From NCBI GenBank assembly GCA_024036415.1, contig JAMWET010000041.1, forward strand, positions 223,501 to 287,500: 64,000 nucleotides of DNA, given 5' to 3'. Source of the stretch: Prochilodus magdalenae (taxonomy: Eukaryota > Chordata > Actinopteri > Characiformes > Prochilodontidae). Positions 22,861-48,828 of this stretch are shown here, one piece after another (position 1 is the first letter of the stretch; each line of letters starts with the position of its first letter). A program made the position numbers and the translations under genes. Under the pieces are notes generated by a model. The model was given only the letters and a program-made list of their open reading frames with translations, was not told where the DNA came from and did not search any database.

Positions 22861-23110
22861 ACCTCTAATTTGATTGGTAAGCAGACTTTACAGATTAGCA
22901 AACTGGGAAAATCAGGTGGACAGTGGACTTAGCCAGCTGTGTTGACTGAGTGCACAACAAGTGCGAATGTGTATCTTTATTTGTGACCTTTGCCTTTGTC
23001 CCTAGTACCTGCCTTTTAGGAAAGAGTAACAGTTTAGGAGTTTTAGGAAAAGATTCGGTCAGCACTGTAACTGAGCAAATGGCAAAAAAATACCAGTTTA
23101 CCTCTAAAAG

Positions 23111-23325
23111 TTGGTGTAGCTCAGCGGATAACACCACTACCTGCCAAGTAGCTACCACCACAAGTGGGAGACTGGGGTTCGAATCCCGGTCTGGGTGACT
23201 ATGCTGTGCTACACCAATAAGAGTCCTTGGGCAAGACTCCTAACACTACATTGGCCTACCTGTAATATGACTAACCTTGTAAGTCGCTCTGGATAAGAGC
23301 TTCAGCTAAATGCCGTAAATGTAAA
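23111..23325 (+). mobile_element. tRNA-derived SINE
   Basis: Best preserved copy in plus orientation: GTTGGTGTAGCTCAGCGGAT A box, GGGGTTCGAATCCC B box, CTGTGCTACACCAATAAGAG body and GTAAGTCGCTCTGGATAAGA tail. Confidence 0.85.
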
Positions 23326-23389
23326 AGATTTGATCCACATCACTGTGCAAATGAGGCAAAATACAATGTTTGCTAATGCAACATGGATT

Positions 23390-23900
23390 CATCTCGGTCT
23401 TGAGTTCTCAATGGTGTCGTGTAGTCCATCCCAAGCACTTTGAATCTTCTCACACAGTTCCTACAGATTTAGCAGTAGGGGTGGAGATGGAGTGGCACCG
23501 TTCATCTTGGTGCTGACCACCGTGTCTCCACACACAGCATTCTTGGTTGTCTACACCAAGACAAAAGCAGGACTCGTCACCGAGGATGACCGAATGCCAT
23601 TCTGAGTCACTCAATGACAGTCAGGCACAACACCATTGCAGTCTTTGACTGGTCGCTTGATGTCAGCAATCGTGGGTCAGTCAGGTTCTTTGCTTACGTG
23701 AGAAGTTGGCTCACTGGCAGACTTAGTTGGCTGGTCACTTGCCATAGTGGCCCCGATGGTAGATTCAGTGGCAGCAAAATGTGTGGTTGAATAGTTATTC
23801 TTCTGGCTCCACACATCCACTGAAATCTTACACGTCTTATTTTATCCTCGGTTTGAGAAATTAGTAACAATTCCTTTTTTTCCAGAGATTTTCAGAAGTA
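23390..23900 (-). mobile_element. Tc1/mariner-type transposase relic
   Basis: On the minus strand, degenerate blocks matching the copies at 2610-3075 and 31080-31720, including TGTGTGGAGACACGGTGGTC and a GACTGCAATGGTGTTGTGCC stretch. Frames broken. Confidence 0.55.
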
Positions 23901-24199
23901 TCCTGGGCACGGTTACACTCGCCAAGCTATGAGGCTATGATGAATTTGCTGAAGCATCATCTTGAGAATGTTTGATGAGAATAAAAAACTGTGTAAATGA
24001 TATATTATGACCTTCACATAGACGAGAGTTTCAGAAATAGTTACTGTTCAGTGACATAAGAAGTGACCTGTAAGTAACCAAGTTGTTAAAAAGAACAACA
24101 CACCTGTATTCATTTTATAGCAACACTAGAAATGAAATAAAGAATGAGTTCCCATCAATAAAAGTGCTTCTGTCTTGTTTACAGACTGAAACTTTGCTG

Positions 24200-24205
24200 T
24201 TTATT
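24200..24205 (-). terminator. Polyadenylation signal AATAAA of trypsin gene 1
   Basis: AATAAA on the minus strand 40 nt after the TGA stop at 24248-24246. Confidence 0.65.
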
Positions 24206-24245
24206 TGTCGAAGAAAGTGTGTGACAGACATTTCAACTCTCACTC

Positions 24246-32862
<8,617 letters not shown>

Positions 32863-32916
32863 TATTACTGATGGAGGTTCACAATTGATGGACTGAAGGA
32901 ACAACTCCTGGGGATA

Positions 32917-32926
32917 CATATATATG
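32917..32926 (-). promoter_or_regulatory. TATA box of trypsin gene 1
   Basis: CATATATATG on the minus strand 55-64 nt upstream of the ATG at 32862, the same spacing as the TATA boxes of the two plus-strand copies. The leader between (CCTCCATCAGTA before the ATG) also matches those copies. Confidence 0.6.
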
Positions 32927-32999
32927 CACACATGACTGCACTTGTATGTTGACTTTGGAAAGTGTGTTGAAACTTGCCAACTGTCCAAACGTCTCTTAT

Positions 33000-35900
33000 C
33001 TTGTTGAGCTGTCAAAGGCGGCTACTTCAAGGTAACACACAGAGGCCACTAAACATAGCCTACCCAGTACTGTTACCAAATTCGCAAAATGTCTCGACAT
33101 ATTTTAATAATCAATTAATTTAACTTTACTAGATAGGCCAGATAAATACTTCAGTCTTTAGTTTCAACATAAGTCTATATTTATCTATTAACATCTAACC
33201 TTAACCTAAAGGTTTACAGTAGACTAGCTTTTTAAGCCTATCACATTCTGAAGGAAACGGGCTACCATGGATGAGGTGCGTTGGTTATGGAAGAATGGAG
33301 AAGAAGGGACATGAATAGACGTAAAGGCTGTCTGTGTGGTGTTAAGGAAAGCTAACCGGTGAGTTAGGGGTGCTGTGAGTTATGGGTATTAGGAATTAAT
33401 CCCAAATTAGGAGTGAAGGGGAAGAACCCAAGGCATGTCTGCACCGCTACATCACTCAACACCCCCACCAACAAAAGTCCTTATTCCTGAGGACCACAAA
33501 GTGTTCAGCGCAGCATCTCACAAGATCCTTTCCATGGCACCACTCAGCTACCATAGTGACTGGAACAATCCAAAACTCTTCTGCTGAGGTGGAACCGTTT
33601 TCTTCTGATACCATTGGTAGCGTTCACTGCTACTTAAGAAGGAGAGGACACAGCTATGTACAAGCTCAGTGCTTTATTCGGGGGGTACTTACCAGCAACC
33701 TGCATTACACATGGTCGGAATGCTAACACCCAACTCTATGGCTATTTTTGAAACGTCATAAATGCTGCCTGCTTATACAGTATTCCCTACTAGCTGAGGT
33801 TCATCCGTTGGGCCAGCATCCTTTACTGACTGCATATCCAGTAATACCCTCATAATGTCAGTTTGTATAATAGTGTCAGCACAGTTCCAGTAAAAAAACA
33901 ACAGAAGACTTCAGAGGACGGGAACACTGGACATCACGGTCCTCTAAGTGTTTCTCAACCCAGCCACCCTGTCCTGCACATTTAAGAGGATTCCCTGCTT
34001 TAACACCACCCCTGCATGAGCGTGAGGTGTGTTGGGAGGAGGGAAACCACTCAAATGGGCAGGGCAATGTCCGTCCAAGACCAGGCTTAAGAAACACTGG
34101 TCTAGAGCACCAACTTATTAGACGGCACAGGTAGCAAGGCATCAAGACAGCTGCCTGCCGTTTTGGACGTAGCCAGTGTTGGGGCTAGCCCAACAGCCCT
34201 AAACATGGTGGATACCAATGCTGGTTTTCAAAATAAGAGTCCCCAGCAAACCAAATGGCCAGAAAACATGAATGTCTCTTAACCATCAAAACATGCTGAA
34301 ATCAAACAATCAAAATTTGTTTAAATATCTAAAATATTCAGTTAGTGGCCAATTTAACTAGAATATATCAGAAATGAAATGCATTCAGTGATTTTGCGCT
34401 TCGGTGCCTAGACTTAGACATAGGTAAGTCACGTACTTGCCTTGGTATCCACATTCACACAGACTAAAGAATTATACTGGGTCAAAACCCAGACATGAAA
34501 TGTATTGTATGTAATTCCTAGTTCTCCAGTATGTTCATAATAGTTCATATTAATAGGATGGTTTATGAGGGTGGGTATTTTGACGGGCTTACTCAAGGCG
34601 AAAGAGAATTTCACATCTTTTACTGAATAAAAGCTTTTAAGCTCAACACAGTCAGTCAGTCACATATAGTCATTCATTGTGCATCTCTCTGGTTGGCTAT
34701 GTAGAATCTATAGATCCCATTTCCCAGTTTTCCATGGTTTTTCACATGATATCTAAGCGTACTTACAGTACCAATCACAAACCACCCCATCGTTCTACAA
34801 CACGTGAGTACTAATTTTGCCTGTTTTCCCTGTTTAGACCAATCCTAATTATGGAATCTATATTTTAATATAGTATTTTTCCAGAAACTCATATTGTATT
34901 TACTGTAAGATATATTGTACTGTAAATACAAGGTATATTTCCATGTGTTTTTCAAAGTAAGTGTCAACAGTGGGAAATATTTGCATATATTTCAATATTA
35001 AAAATGACACTGATTTATCTACATGCATTACACGGTCAAAAGTATATGGACACATGGCCTTTGCTGGCAGACTGAATGAACTCCTTGCTACTCCTTTTCT
35101 ACACATCCACCTTTCTACTTCAGTTTAAAAACATTACAGTTGAAAAAGCAACATTTGAACAAAATAGCCAACTTTAGTACCTATCTCTGTAGAATAGCAC
35201 TCTTAGAAGGCTGCCACCAGCTGTTGCCAGAAACCTCCACATTGCTAGGGGGCTTACGTCATTGTGCTGCTATTTGTATCAACACAAAGAGGAAATGAAC
35301 ATTTATTTCTGAACAAGACAAACACAGGTAGTGATGAGACTGAAGCTATGAAGTGATGGACGGACAAATTTTAAAGCTTGTTGTCCTAATTTTTTTATGA
35401 ACAGAAAAACATGATGTGACTGTACAGTAACTCACTGACACAGGCTTTCCGGTCGTGCATTAAATAAGTTTCATTTCTGTTACTTAACCTGAGTCTAGAG
35501 GACACACCCATACCATGCACACACACACACAAAGCTGACTCCCTTATCCAGGGCGGCTTACAAGTGTAATTGTATTACTGGTAGGCCAGTGTTGTGTTAG
35601 GAGTCTTGCCCAAGGTGTCTTGGTGTAGCATGGCAACGTCACCCAGACCAGGAATCGAACCCCAGTCTCCCACATGGGGTGGTGGGTCAGTGGCAGGTAG
35701 TGGCATTATCTGTTGCACCACAACAATGACATATATACATAATAGAGGCAACGGCCCTAATTAGAAGTTGTGGTCTGGACTCTGGGGTGGTCAGTCTATT
35801 GTTCAGAAAACTTTTTAGCTTGAGTTAGCAATTTAGTTACTCTAGTTAGAGCTGTTTGACAGCTACACATCCTTTCAGACCCCGTAGCGCTGTGTCATTT

Positions 35901-36190
35901 TCTCACAGTGAAGGATGGATAGAAACACCCGTGGGTTTTGTTCAGATCTGAAGTATTTAAAGCAGTATCTGAAAGAGATGGTGTTTCTTGATGGGGGCAG
36001 TTTTGTTGTCTAGTTTAGTTTTTCAAAAACTGTATAAAACCTGTATATAAGCACACCATTCCCGTTCAGACCAACTTGCTGGAATGGTGTTGATGTGTTG
36101 AACTGCGGGACAAGTTATCGGACAAAAGAAGAAGCAAAGGAAGAGGAAAGGGAGGAATGTAAATCATGTAACAATAGTGTGCCACAATGC
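33000..36190. other. Intergenic DNA between divergent trypsin genes
   Basis: Spacer between the heads of trypsin genes 1 and 2. Holds a fish repeat at about 33940-34105 (TTTCTCAACCCAGCCACCCT to AGACCAGGCTTAAGAAACAC), a Tc1-like terminal fragment near 35035-35060 (GGTCAAAAGTATATGGACAC), and a SINE at 35524-35728. No gene seen. Confidence 0.55.
35524..35728 (-). mobile_element. tRNA-derived SINE (diverged)
   Basis: Minus-strand copy: GGGGTTCGATTCC B-box-like block, ATGCTACACCAAGAC body and CCGCCCTGGATAAGGGAGTC tail. Confidence 0.7.
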
Positions 36191-36767
36191 AAAGCTTTGC
36201 ACAATCACTAATTAATGGGCTCGGTTTCAACATCATTGTGACTCAGCTCGTTTCAGTCTCGGGGTAAAGGCTGACTTGGAAATTGTTCTTGAGGCCAGCT
36301 GAGTACAGTCCTTTCATCTGAGGGAACAGAAAGTGAAACATTTATCTGTTAATCTGGACTGCTGGTTGAAGATATAATGAATGTTTCCATAATGACTTAA
36401 CTGGGCACAGTTTTTTTGCTGATGTTCCAAAGTCAGAATATTATTATTACTTTTTTTTAGTTTTCATTTATTAAAAAAGTTTGGCAGCGTATTCTGTACA
36501 AATTTGAAAATTCAGCTGCAAATGGTATATTTATAATTCCATTCCCAATGTGAGTGTGCATTATTACAGATTTAATTCAAATTCAATTGTAAAACATTTT
36601 GGAAGTTAATATGGAAAAGCAATGTACTTCTTAGCTCCCTAATAATAATCTTCCTAATAATCCTAATGGTCTGATTTAATGGTCATTTTAAAAAAGGAAA
36701 GTCAATTACTGATTTGCCATTTGAAGTTCCTCATGTTGGTGCTTCAGCTCTAACTAAAGAAAAACTG

Positions 36768-37246
36768 GAGTCACAGACATGTTAGCATTGAGTCCCTGTC
36801 AATCAAACGCTGTGGGCGGGGTCCCTAAAGGAACTATAATAATAGTTCAAATAAACTACATACTAAATTCAGTTTTTCTCTTATCTTATTTGTATTGCCA
36901 TACCCCTAAAAAATGTCTGGTCTGACTCTTTTCATACTGCAAAGTCGTGGCCTTTACTTTCAGCCTCAACTGACTCGCCTCTAATGGTCTTGAAAAATGC
37001 ACTACTAGGAAATAATGAAAAAAGCGTGTATTACAGGCGAGTCAGTTGAGGCTGAAAGTCAAGGCCACGACTTTGCAGTATGAAAAGAGTCAGACCAGAC
37101 GTTTTCAGGATATGGCAATAAAAAGAAGAAAAGAGAAAAACTAAATTTAGTATGTAGTTTATTTGTATAGTTATAGTTCCTTTAGGCACCCCGCCCACAG
37201 TGTTGATTAACAGGGACTCAATGCTAACAGGTCCGTGACTACAGTT
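36768..37246. repeat. Long inverted repeat (about 215-bp arms)
   Basis: Left arm about 36768-36984 and right arm about 37030-37246 are reverse complements at roughly 90% or better, with a loop of about 45 nt. Shared landmarks: TTAGCATTGAGTCCCTGT, AAACTACATACTAAATT and CATACTGCAAAGTCGTGGCC. In unit B only the left-arm flank survives, so the right arm looks like a local inverted duplication specific to unit A. Confidence 0.85.
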
Positions 37247-37798
37247 TTGTCATTGTAGAACGAACAGAATCATGCTGCTGGAGACGTGTAGTAGTATATA
37301 GAAATGTCCACCATTCAGTTCTGCTTAGCAGCTGTTTGTTTACTTAACCCTTCACATGTAGAAGTGAACATGTAGAGGAAGAGGCTGAGCTGGAGAGACC
37401 ATTCAGTAATTCAAGACCTGTGGACAATGACCAGTGACAGCAGTGCTCCAAACTTGGAGAAGACAATACGGATGGATGAATGGATGAATTAGTGTAGATG
37501 ACACGTCTTTTGGATGAATTGACTTTCTCCATGTTGCTCAAACACCAACAATACCTTCACATGTAGTCAGATATTCCTGGAGTAAGAAATGTTCAGTTGA
37601 TGTAGGAAACAATGTGTTGGTACAATGGGTATGTATGTTGTCCATCACTTTATTAACAAAGGCTTTGTTACTGGGAAAGCTATATTTAGTGTCCTGCCTT
37701 TGACAGGTCTAGTGGACAGGACAGGACTGTAGGAGGACAATTGGCAAGTTTTAAACAAAAGAACCGTTTACTGATTTATCCAGGGGTAGGGCCCGGCC

Positions 37799-37832
37799 CA
37801 GGTGGAGCATCATCTCCTGTGTGTATATATAG
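37799..37832 (+). promoter_or_regulatory. Promoter of trypsin copy 2: E-box CAGGTG and TATATATAG
   Basis: E-box at 37799-37804 and TATA box at 37824-37832, 51-59 nt before the ATG. Identical arrangement at 48274-48305 in copy 3. A CAGGTG/CACCTG E-box is what PTF1 uses in pancreatic acinar promoters; pancreatic expression is inference. Confidence 0.6.
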
Positions 37833-37882
37833 AGGAGCCTTACTCAGTCTGTCAGTCTGCTTCTGACCCTCCATCAGTAGTT

Positions 37883-42744
<4,862 letters not shown>

Positions 42745-42762
42745 AAAAGTCTGACTGCTTTC

Positions 42763-42768
42763 AATAAA
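42763..42768 (+). terminator. Polyadenylation signal AATAAA of trypsin copy 2
   Basis: AATAAA 19 nt after the TGA stop. The copy 3 equivalent is at 53641-53646. Confidence 0.7.
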
Positions 42769-43089
42769 GTGACCTGATCAGGCAAAATCTGGGTGAAGGC
42801 TTTGTTTGTGACAATCAGCACACTGCACAAATACACAGTAACAGGAGCATGGTTTATTACGGCTCTAATGTCCTGTTATAATTTCAGGAACAGGACTCTT
42901 ACTCAGCTCAGTGTAGGTGAGGAGACTCCAGTGTCTCGCTCAGTCCACCAGTCTTTAATAGAAGGACATTAATTAGTCTGACACTGAGATCTATTTAAAT
43001 GATCATAAGCACAGAACACTGAAGGAGAACAGTATCCATTAGCTAGAACCAAGTTCTGTCCAACAGCTCAAAACAAGCTCAAAACAAAA

Positions 43090-44690
43090 CCTCGCTGTCC
43101 CCTGTACACCAACACACAATTTACAGTGCACTAACACATTACACTTACTTAGGTACTGTACACCAACAAACTACTTACAGTACACTAACACATTACACTT
43201 ACTGAGTTACTGCACACCAACACACTACTTACAGTACACTAACACATTACATTTACTGAGTTACTGTACACCATCACACTACTTACAGTACACTAACACA
43301 TTACACTTACTGAGTTACTGCACACTAACACATTACTACTAACACATTACACTTACTGAGTTACACACACTACTTACAGTGCACTTACACTTACTGAGTT
43401 ACTGCACACCAACACACTACTTACAATACAGTGACACTTACACTTACTGATTACTGTACACCAACACTGAGTTACTGTACATTAACGCATCACACTTACT
43501 GAGTCACTGTACAACACATTACTTACAGTACACTACGTATTAGACTTACTTACACTTACTGCACAGTTACTACACTTACAGAGTTACTGTACACCAACAC
43601 ACTACTTACAGTACACTAACACATTACAATTACATAGTTACCGTAAACCAACACACTACTTACAGTACACTAACACATTACACTTACTGAGTTACTGTAC
43701 CCCAACACTACTTACAGTGCACTAACACATTACACTTACTGAGTTACTGTACACCAACACATTACTTACAGTACACTACGTATTAGACTTACTGAGTCAC
43801 TGTACACCAACACACTACTTACAGCACACTAACGCACTACACTTACAGAGTTACTGTACACCAACACACAACACAGTACACTTACATTACAATTACATAG
43901 TTACACTAAACCAACACATTACACTTACTAACATATTACACTGTACTGAGTTACTGTACACCCACAGTACTTACAGTACACTAACACATTACACTTACTG
44001 AGTTACTGTACACCAACACACTACTTACAGTACAACACTTACTACTTACAGTACACCAAACACACTTACAGTACACTAACACTGACTTACTGTTACAGTA
44101 CACCAACACACTACTTACAGTACACTAACACATTACACTTACTGAGTTACTGTACACCAGCACACTACTTACAGTACACTAACACATTACACTTACTGAG
44201 TTACTGTACACCAACACACTACTTACACTAACACATTACACTTACATAGTTACCGTACACCAACACACTACTTACAGTACACTAACACATTACACTTACT
44301 GAGTTACTGTACCCCAACACTACTTACAGTACACTAACATATTACACTTGCTGAGTTACTGTACACCAGCACACTACTTACAGTACACTAACACATTACA
44401 CTTACTGAGTTATTGTACACCAGCACACTACTTACAGTAAACTAACACATTACACTTACTGAGTTACTGTACACCAACACACTACTTACAGTACACTAAC
44501 ACATTACACTTACTGAGTTACTGTACACCAACACACTACTTACAGTACACTAACACATTACACTTACTGAGTTACTGTACACCAACACGCTACTTACAGT
44601 AAACTAACACATTACACTTACTGAGTTACTGTACACCAACACACTAGCACACTAACACATAAAAACATAATTGAGTTACTGTACACCACT
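43090..44690. repeat. 54-bp minisatellite array (1.6 kb)
   Basis: Unit built of CACCAACACACTACTTACAG, TACACTAACACATTACACTT and ACTGAGTTACTGTA. Roughly 25-30 full or partial copies; the right half (44100-44640) is more homogeneous. It separates the two tandem trypsin units. Confidence 0.95.
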
Positions 44691-44979
44691 GCAAATACCA
44701 ACCATCAACCAACCAGAAACACAAAAACATCCAACAAACAAACAAAAAATTCCAACATAAATGTAAATTCTACATGGATATACAGTATGTTAGCTATGTG
44801 GCTAACTCTGATGTGCTAATATGTGTATTATTGATCTCAAGAACAAATTGTAAACGTTATTGTAAAAAAAAAGGAAAATTGTAAACACTTTAGGTTTGTA
44901 ATTTAATAGAGGTATATAATAAACAAGAACAGAAGAAAAACTGTAAACTGCTGTTAGACATATCATCAAAAATTCAGCT

Positions 44980-45840
44980 TCACCCAGAAGGAAGTGGCTG
45001 TGCTATTGGGAAAGAAGATCTTTCTCTCGTTCTCCTGATCTTAGAAAAAACATTCCGGGAACTGAAAGGAAACCTCCCGCTAAAACATGACTGGAATATT
45101 GCATTGCTTTTTCACAGAGCATTTTTAGAACAGATCATTTCTAGCTGGGGGGTCGTCTGGGGCTTTTGCACCGAACCTGTTGAAAGACCAGTCTAGTTTA
45201 AAGTTAGATTATTCTCAGTGCTATATGTTCTGTATGGTCAGTAAATAATTCAGTTCAGTTGATTTTATCTTTAAGCACCCCATCCCAGCATTCCAGACTT
45301 TACAAGTTCTGTATATTTAATTCAAGTCTTTGTTTGATGTTCTTTGTGGAAATCCTTCGTCATGACTTCCTGCGACCTCCTATAATCTAAAACTGGTCCT
45401 GAATCCTGACCTGCGTAGCACCTGACTATCACATACTTTCCACAGATGATCTAATCTTGCATCAGATTATTTTCCATTGCCTGCATGACCTAATCAGAGT
45501 CTACAGCTCACATGATACATGCCATGTAAATCTAAGGCTGACTATTGACTGACTGTGTTGGGCCTTTTCTTTTTTTTCATCTAATTCCATACGTGTAATC
45601 TGGCTGGTTGCCTGGTCCAGATATTTGAAACAAGGATTGGGGGAAAGCCGTGTGCACCATAGTGGTGCTGATGGTGGTTTCAATGGCAACAAAACATTTG
45701 GTAGATTGTCTGGTTTGGTAATGAAGCTCCTCCACACATCAGCTGAGATCTTTATCTCCTCTTCCGTCTTCAGTTTGAAGAATTAGTAAGAACTCACTCT
45801 TTCCACTAAAAGAGTGAGTTCTGGGAAACTGAGCAGATTT
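44980..45840 (-). mobile_element. Fragments of the Tc1/mariner-type relic family
   Basis: CACCCAGAAGGAAGTGGCTG near 44990 and a block at 45650-45810 (GCTCCTCCACACATCAGCTG, GAAGAATTAGTAAGAACT) match the relics at 23390-23900 and 31080-31720. A 14-bp hairpin (45789-45822, AGAACTCACTCTTT and complement) sits at the edge. Confidence 0.4.
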
Positions 45841-46049
45841 AAAAATACGCTACAGCGTTCTGTAACGTCTTACAGAGATATCCTGAGCACAGATACAGCT
45901 GTTAAAGGACTAACTGGGTGAGCCAATTTGCTACAGCGTCACACTGAGGCAGACTCAGACTCTACAGCTCTAGTTTTTAGGAACACTGAAGACAGAAGCT
46001 TGTTCTTGTGAGTGAAAAAGTTCAACAATGACTTTTCCCTGAATTTGTA

Positions 46050-46280
46050 TCTGACCATCTCATAAGATTCATTCATCCTCTAAGTCATTTATCCCTCTGG
46101 GTCACCTATCCCAGCGCTCAGTGGGCTGAAGGCAGGAAGCCCCTGGACAGGCTGCCAGTCCATCACAGGGTAAACACACAGACACACAGTCACACTCGCA
46201 CCTGCATCTCTTTGGACTGTGGAGCATCCAGAGGAAACCCACCCGGACACAGGAAGGACCACAGACACCCTGACCAGGAA
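46050..46280. repeat. Fragment of the GGCGACAGC-type repeat family
   Basis: Reads CTGCCAGTCCATCACAGGGT, AACACACAGACACACAGTCA and CCAGAGGAAACCCACCCGGA, the standard internal part of this fish repeat. Confidence 0.55.
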
Positions 46281-46335
46281 TACATCCATGCCCTTCTTAT
46301 CCTACAGCCCTGGCCACTGTACCATGTGCCATAAC

Positions 46336-46437
46336 AGCAACATCAGTGTCTGTCTATCTATCTATCTATCTATCTATCTATGTATCTATCTATCTATCTA
46401 TCTATGTATCTATCTATCTATCTATCTATCTATACAG

Positions 46438-46494
<57 letters not shown>

Positions 46495-46510
46495 GTCTGT
46501 CTGTCTCTAT
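46336..46510. repeat. (TCTA)n microsatellite, compound
   Basis: About 40 TCTA units interrupted by TGTA at two places and by TACAG, ending in TCTG units. Confidence 0.95.
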
Positions 46511-47179
46511 CTATAACTCACTTGATTATGTTATATGGGAGATTTGTCTTTATGTGATTGTAAGACTTCACTGTTAAACTGATACTCACTATGTAAAACA
46601 TGGGCGGTGGTAGAGCGATCCTGCATGACAACATGACGTAGCTCCAGTGATCAGATGAGTGGCAGTTCCTGTCATGTGCTCAGCGGTGATCTATTCTTCT
46701 TAAGTGTTGCACAATCACTAATTAATGATCTCAGTTTCAACATCATTTTGTCTCTGCTTTGTCTCAGTCTCAGGGTTAGGTTAACTTTGTTCCCCGGACC
46801 AGCTGAGTGCAAGGCTTCAATCCGAGGAACTAGAAAGGAACGTTTATCTGTCATTATTGAACATCGACACTTCACGTCTGCATTTCTGACCAGTTTACCC
46901 TCTATGCCGCTTCATTTGTGGAAGCTTTGCCTGCATGCCACGGACCCATCCGATGGTCCTGCTATTTCATCACATACCTGTTCCCCCTTTTCCTGCTTCA
47001 CAAATTAACCAGACATTTTCCTCTGCCCACATGAGACACCAAGCACTTCTCCTAATCTTCCTAATAGATTGACTGTAGGCGTCTAGCAGAAGATTTGTAC
47101 TGAGATAAACTGCTTACAGTGCTCTCAGGTTTTACTGGTAACACTTTCATTCAGGCGTTCAGGTCTGTTTCTCACTGCT

Positions 47180-47440
47180 ACCCTCATAGTCTACAACAGT
47201 TGCAGATTTTTCTCCTCAGACCATTGCTTTTGTGCTTGTCTTGTTATCCGGTGTGGACCAGAGGAGGATGGGTCCCCCCTTTTGAGTCTTGGTTCCACTC
47301 AAGGTTCCCCCTTGCTCTAAGGGGGCTTTTCCTTGGCTTGCTCATTGGGGGCTTGGACCAGTATTCTATGGAAGGCTTCTTTGTGACAGCCTCTGTTGTA
47401 ATAGGCTTTATAAATAAAGTTGATTTGACCTTTAAACCAA
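47180..47440 (+). mobile_element. Retroposon 3' tail fragment
   Basis: TGCTCTAAGGGGGCTTTTCC through CTTTATAAATAAAGTTGATT, related to the tail at 10685-10900. Confidence 0.55.
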
Positions 47441-48273
47441 ATGAACCCTGAAGAATGTTAGAGCTGACAGATCTGAATATTATTATGACTATGTTTTCAT
47501 TAGTAAAAAGTGTGCCCACATATTCCGGACTTTATTCATATTTTAATACAGTGCGTGTTCTTAGAAGTTTCATTTCCAGTGTAGGCGTGCATTAGTAAAG
47601 ATTTCAAATACATAATGTGTAGCTGCATTTGCATTTCTGTGTACGATGGCTGTTACCATGTTAAGCTAATATGGAAAAGCAAAGTATTTCGACATCTCAG
47701 TTTCATCAATGGCCAGAGTAACTCAAAGGTCATATTAAAAATAGAAGATCAGTCACTGATTTGGAGTTCGATTTCCTCATGTTGGTGCTTAAAGTATGAC
47801 TAAATAAAAAATGCAATGACAATCCTTTATTTTAGTGACTTCCTGTCAATCACAGTGGGTGGCTGCAGGAACAACAAAAATGTATTATTCATATTTATTA
47901 CAATTGACAAAACAAAATGACCTACAAGACAATGAGCAGTGACAGCAGTGCTGGAGAAGACAATATGGATGGTAATAATGATTCAGTGTAGGTGACATGT
48001 CTTCTGAATAATTCTTCTGTGTGACTCAAACACAGACATTACATAGTCATTCCTGGAGTAAGAAATGTTCAGTTGATGTAGGAAACAATGTCTTAGTACA
48101 ATGAGTATGTATGTTTTCCATGACTTTATTAACAAAGGCTTTGTTACTGGGAAAGCTATATTTAGTGTCCTGCCTTTGAAAGGTGTAGTGGACAGGACAG
48201 GACTGTAGGAGGACAATTAGCAAGTTTTAACAAAAGAACCATTTACTGATTTATCCAGGGGTAGGGCCCGGCC

Positions 48274-48305
48274 CAGGTGGAGCATCAACTCCTGTGTATA
48301 TATAG
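48274..48305 (+). promoter_or_regulatory. Promoter of trypsin copy 3: E-box CAGGTG and TATATATAG
   Basis: E-box 48274-48279 and TATA box 48297-48305, 51-59 nt before the ATG at 48356. Sequence nearly identical to copy 2, so the promoter itself shows no decay. Confidence 0.6.
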
Positions 48306-48785
48306 AGGAGCCTTACTCAGTCTGTCAGTCTGCTTCTGACCCTCCATCAGTAGTTATGAGATCCATCGTGGCTGTTTTGTTGCTCATTGCTGTGGGTGAG
48401 TATGTCTCTTTCACTCTTTCGTGGCCTTTGCTGGGGTGTATTCTTGCTATAGTAGTATGGGAAGTTGTTTAGGGCCATTCAGAGAGGTCTGAGATTTTTT
48501 CACAGTGGTGGTGATGGTGTTGGGAACCAGGGGTCAGAGTGTCTACAGCAGAAATACAGGCCCTTTAATAACTATCCAGAACCACCAGTGAACCTACATG
48601 TGTCTTCTCTTATTTTTATGCGTGATGCTAACACTGCTAAATGTTCAGGTTATAGGTTTTCTCTGTGGTCTTCTTTCAGGGGTCTAACAAAATCCCTGTT
48701 ACTCACCTAACAGTACTGGAGGTCTCTCTAGATTTGGGTTATTTTTCGAAAACATAATAACTGCTGCCAGCTCAAAATGCTTTAC

Positions 48786-48797
48786 ATATATGTACAT

Positions 48798-48828
<31 letters not shown>

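Larger units (their letters stand above)
21900..24190. other. Intergenic repeats between fusion-gene promoter and trypsin gene 1
   Basis: Contains a fragment of the GGCGACAGC-type repeat (21915-21998), a family-M element (22640-22860), a SINE (23111-23325) and a Tc1/mariner relic (23390-23900). No gene recognised. Confidence 0.6.

Noticed and set aside
23111..23200. tRNA gene at the SINE head
   Set aside because: A and B boxes are present, but acceptor and anticodon stems do not pair and the body and tail are those of a SINE.
43090..44690. Possible CRISPR array
   Set aside because: Contiguous 54-bp tandem units with no spacers; minisatellite.
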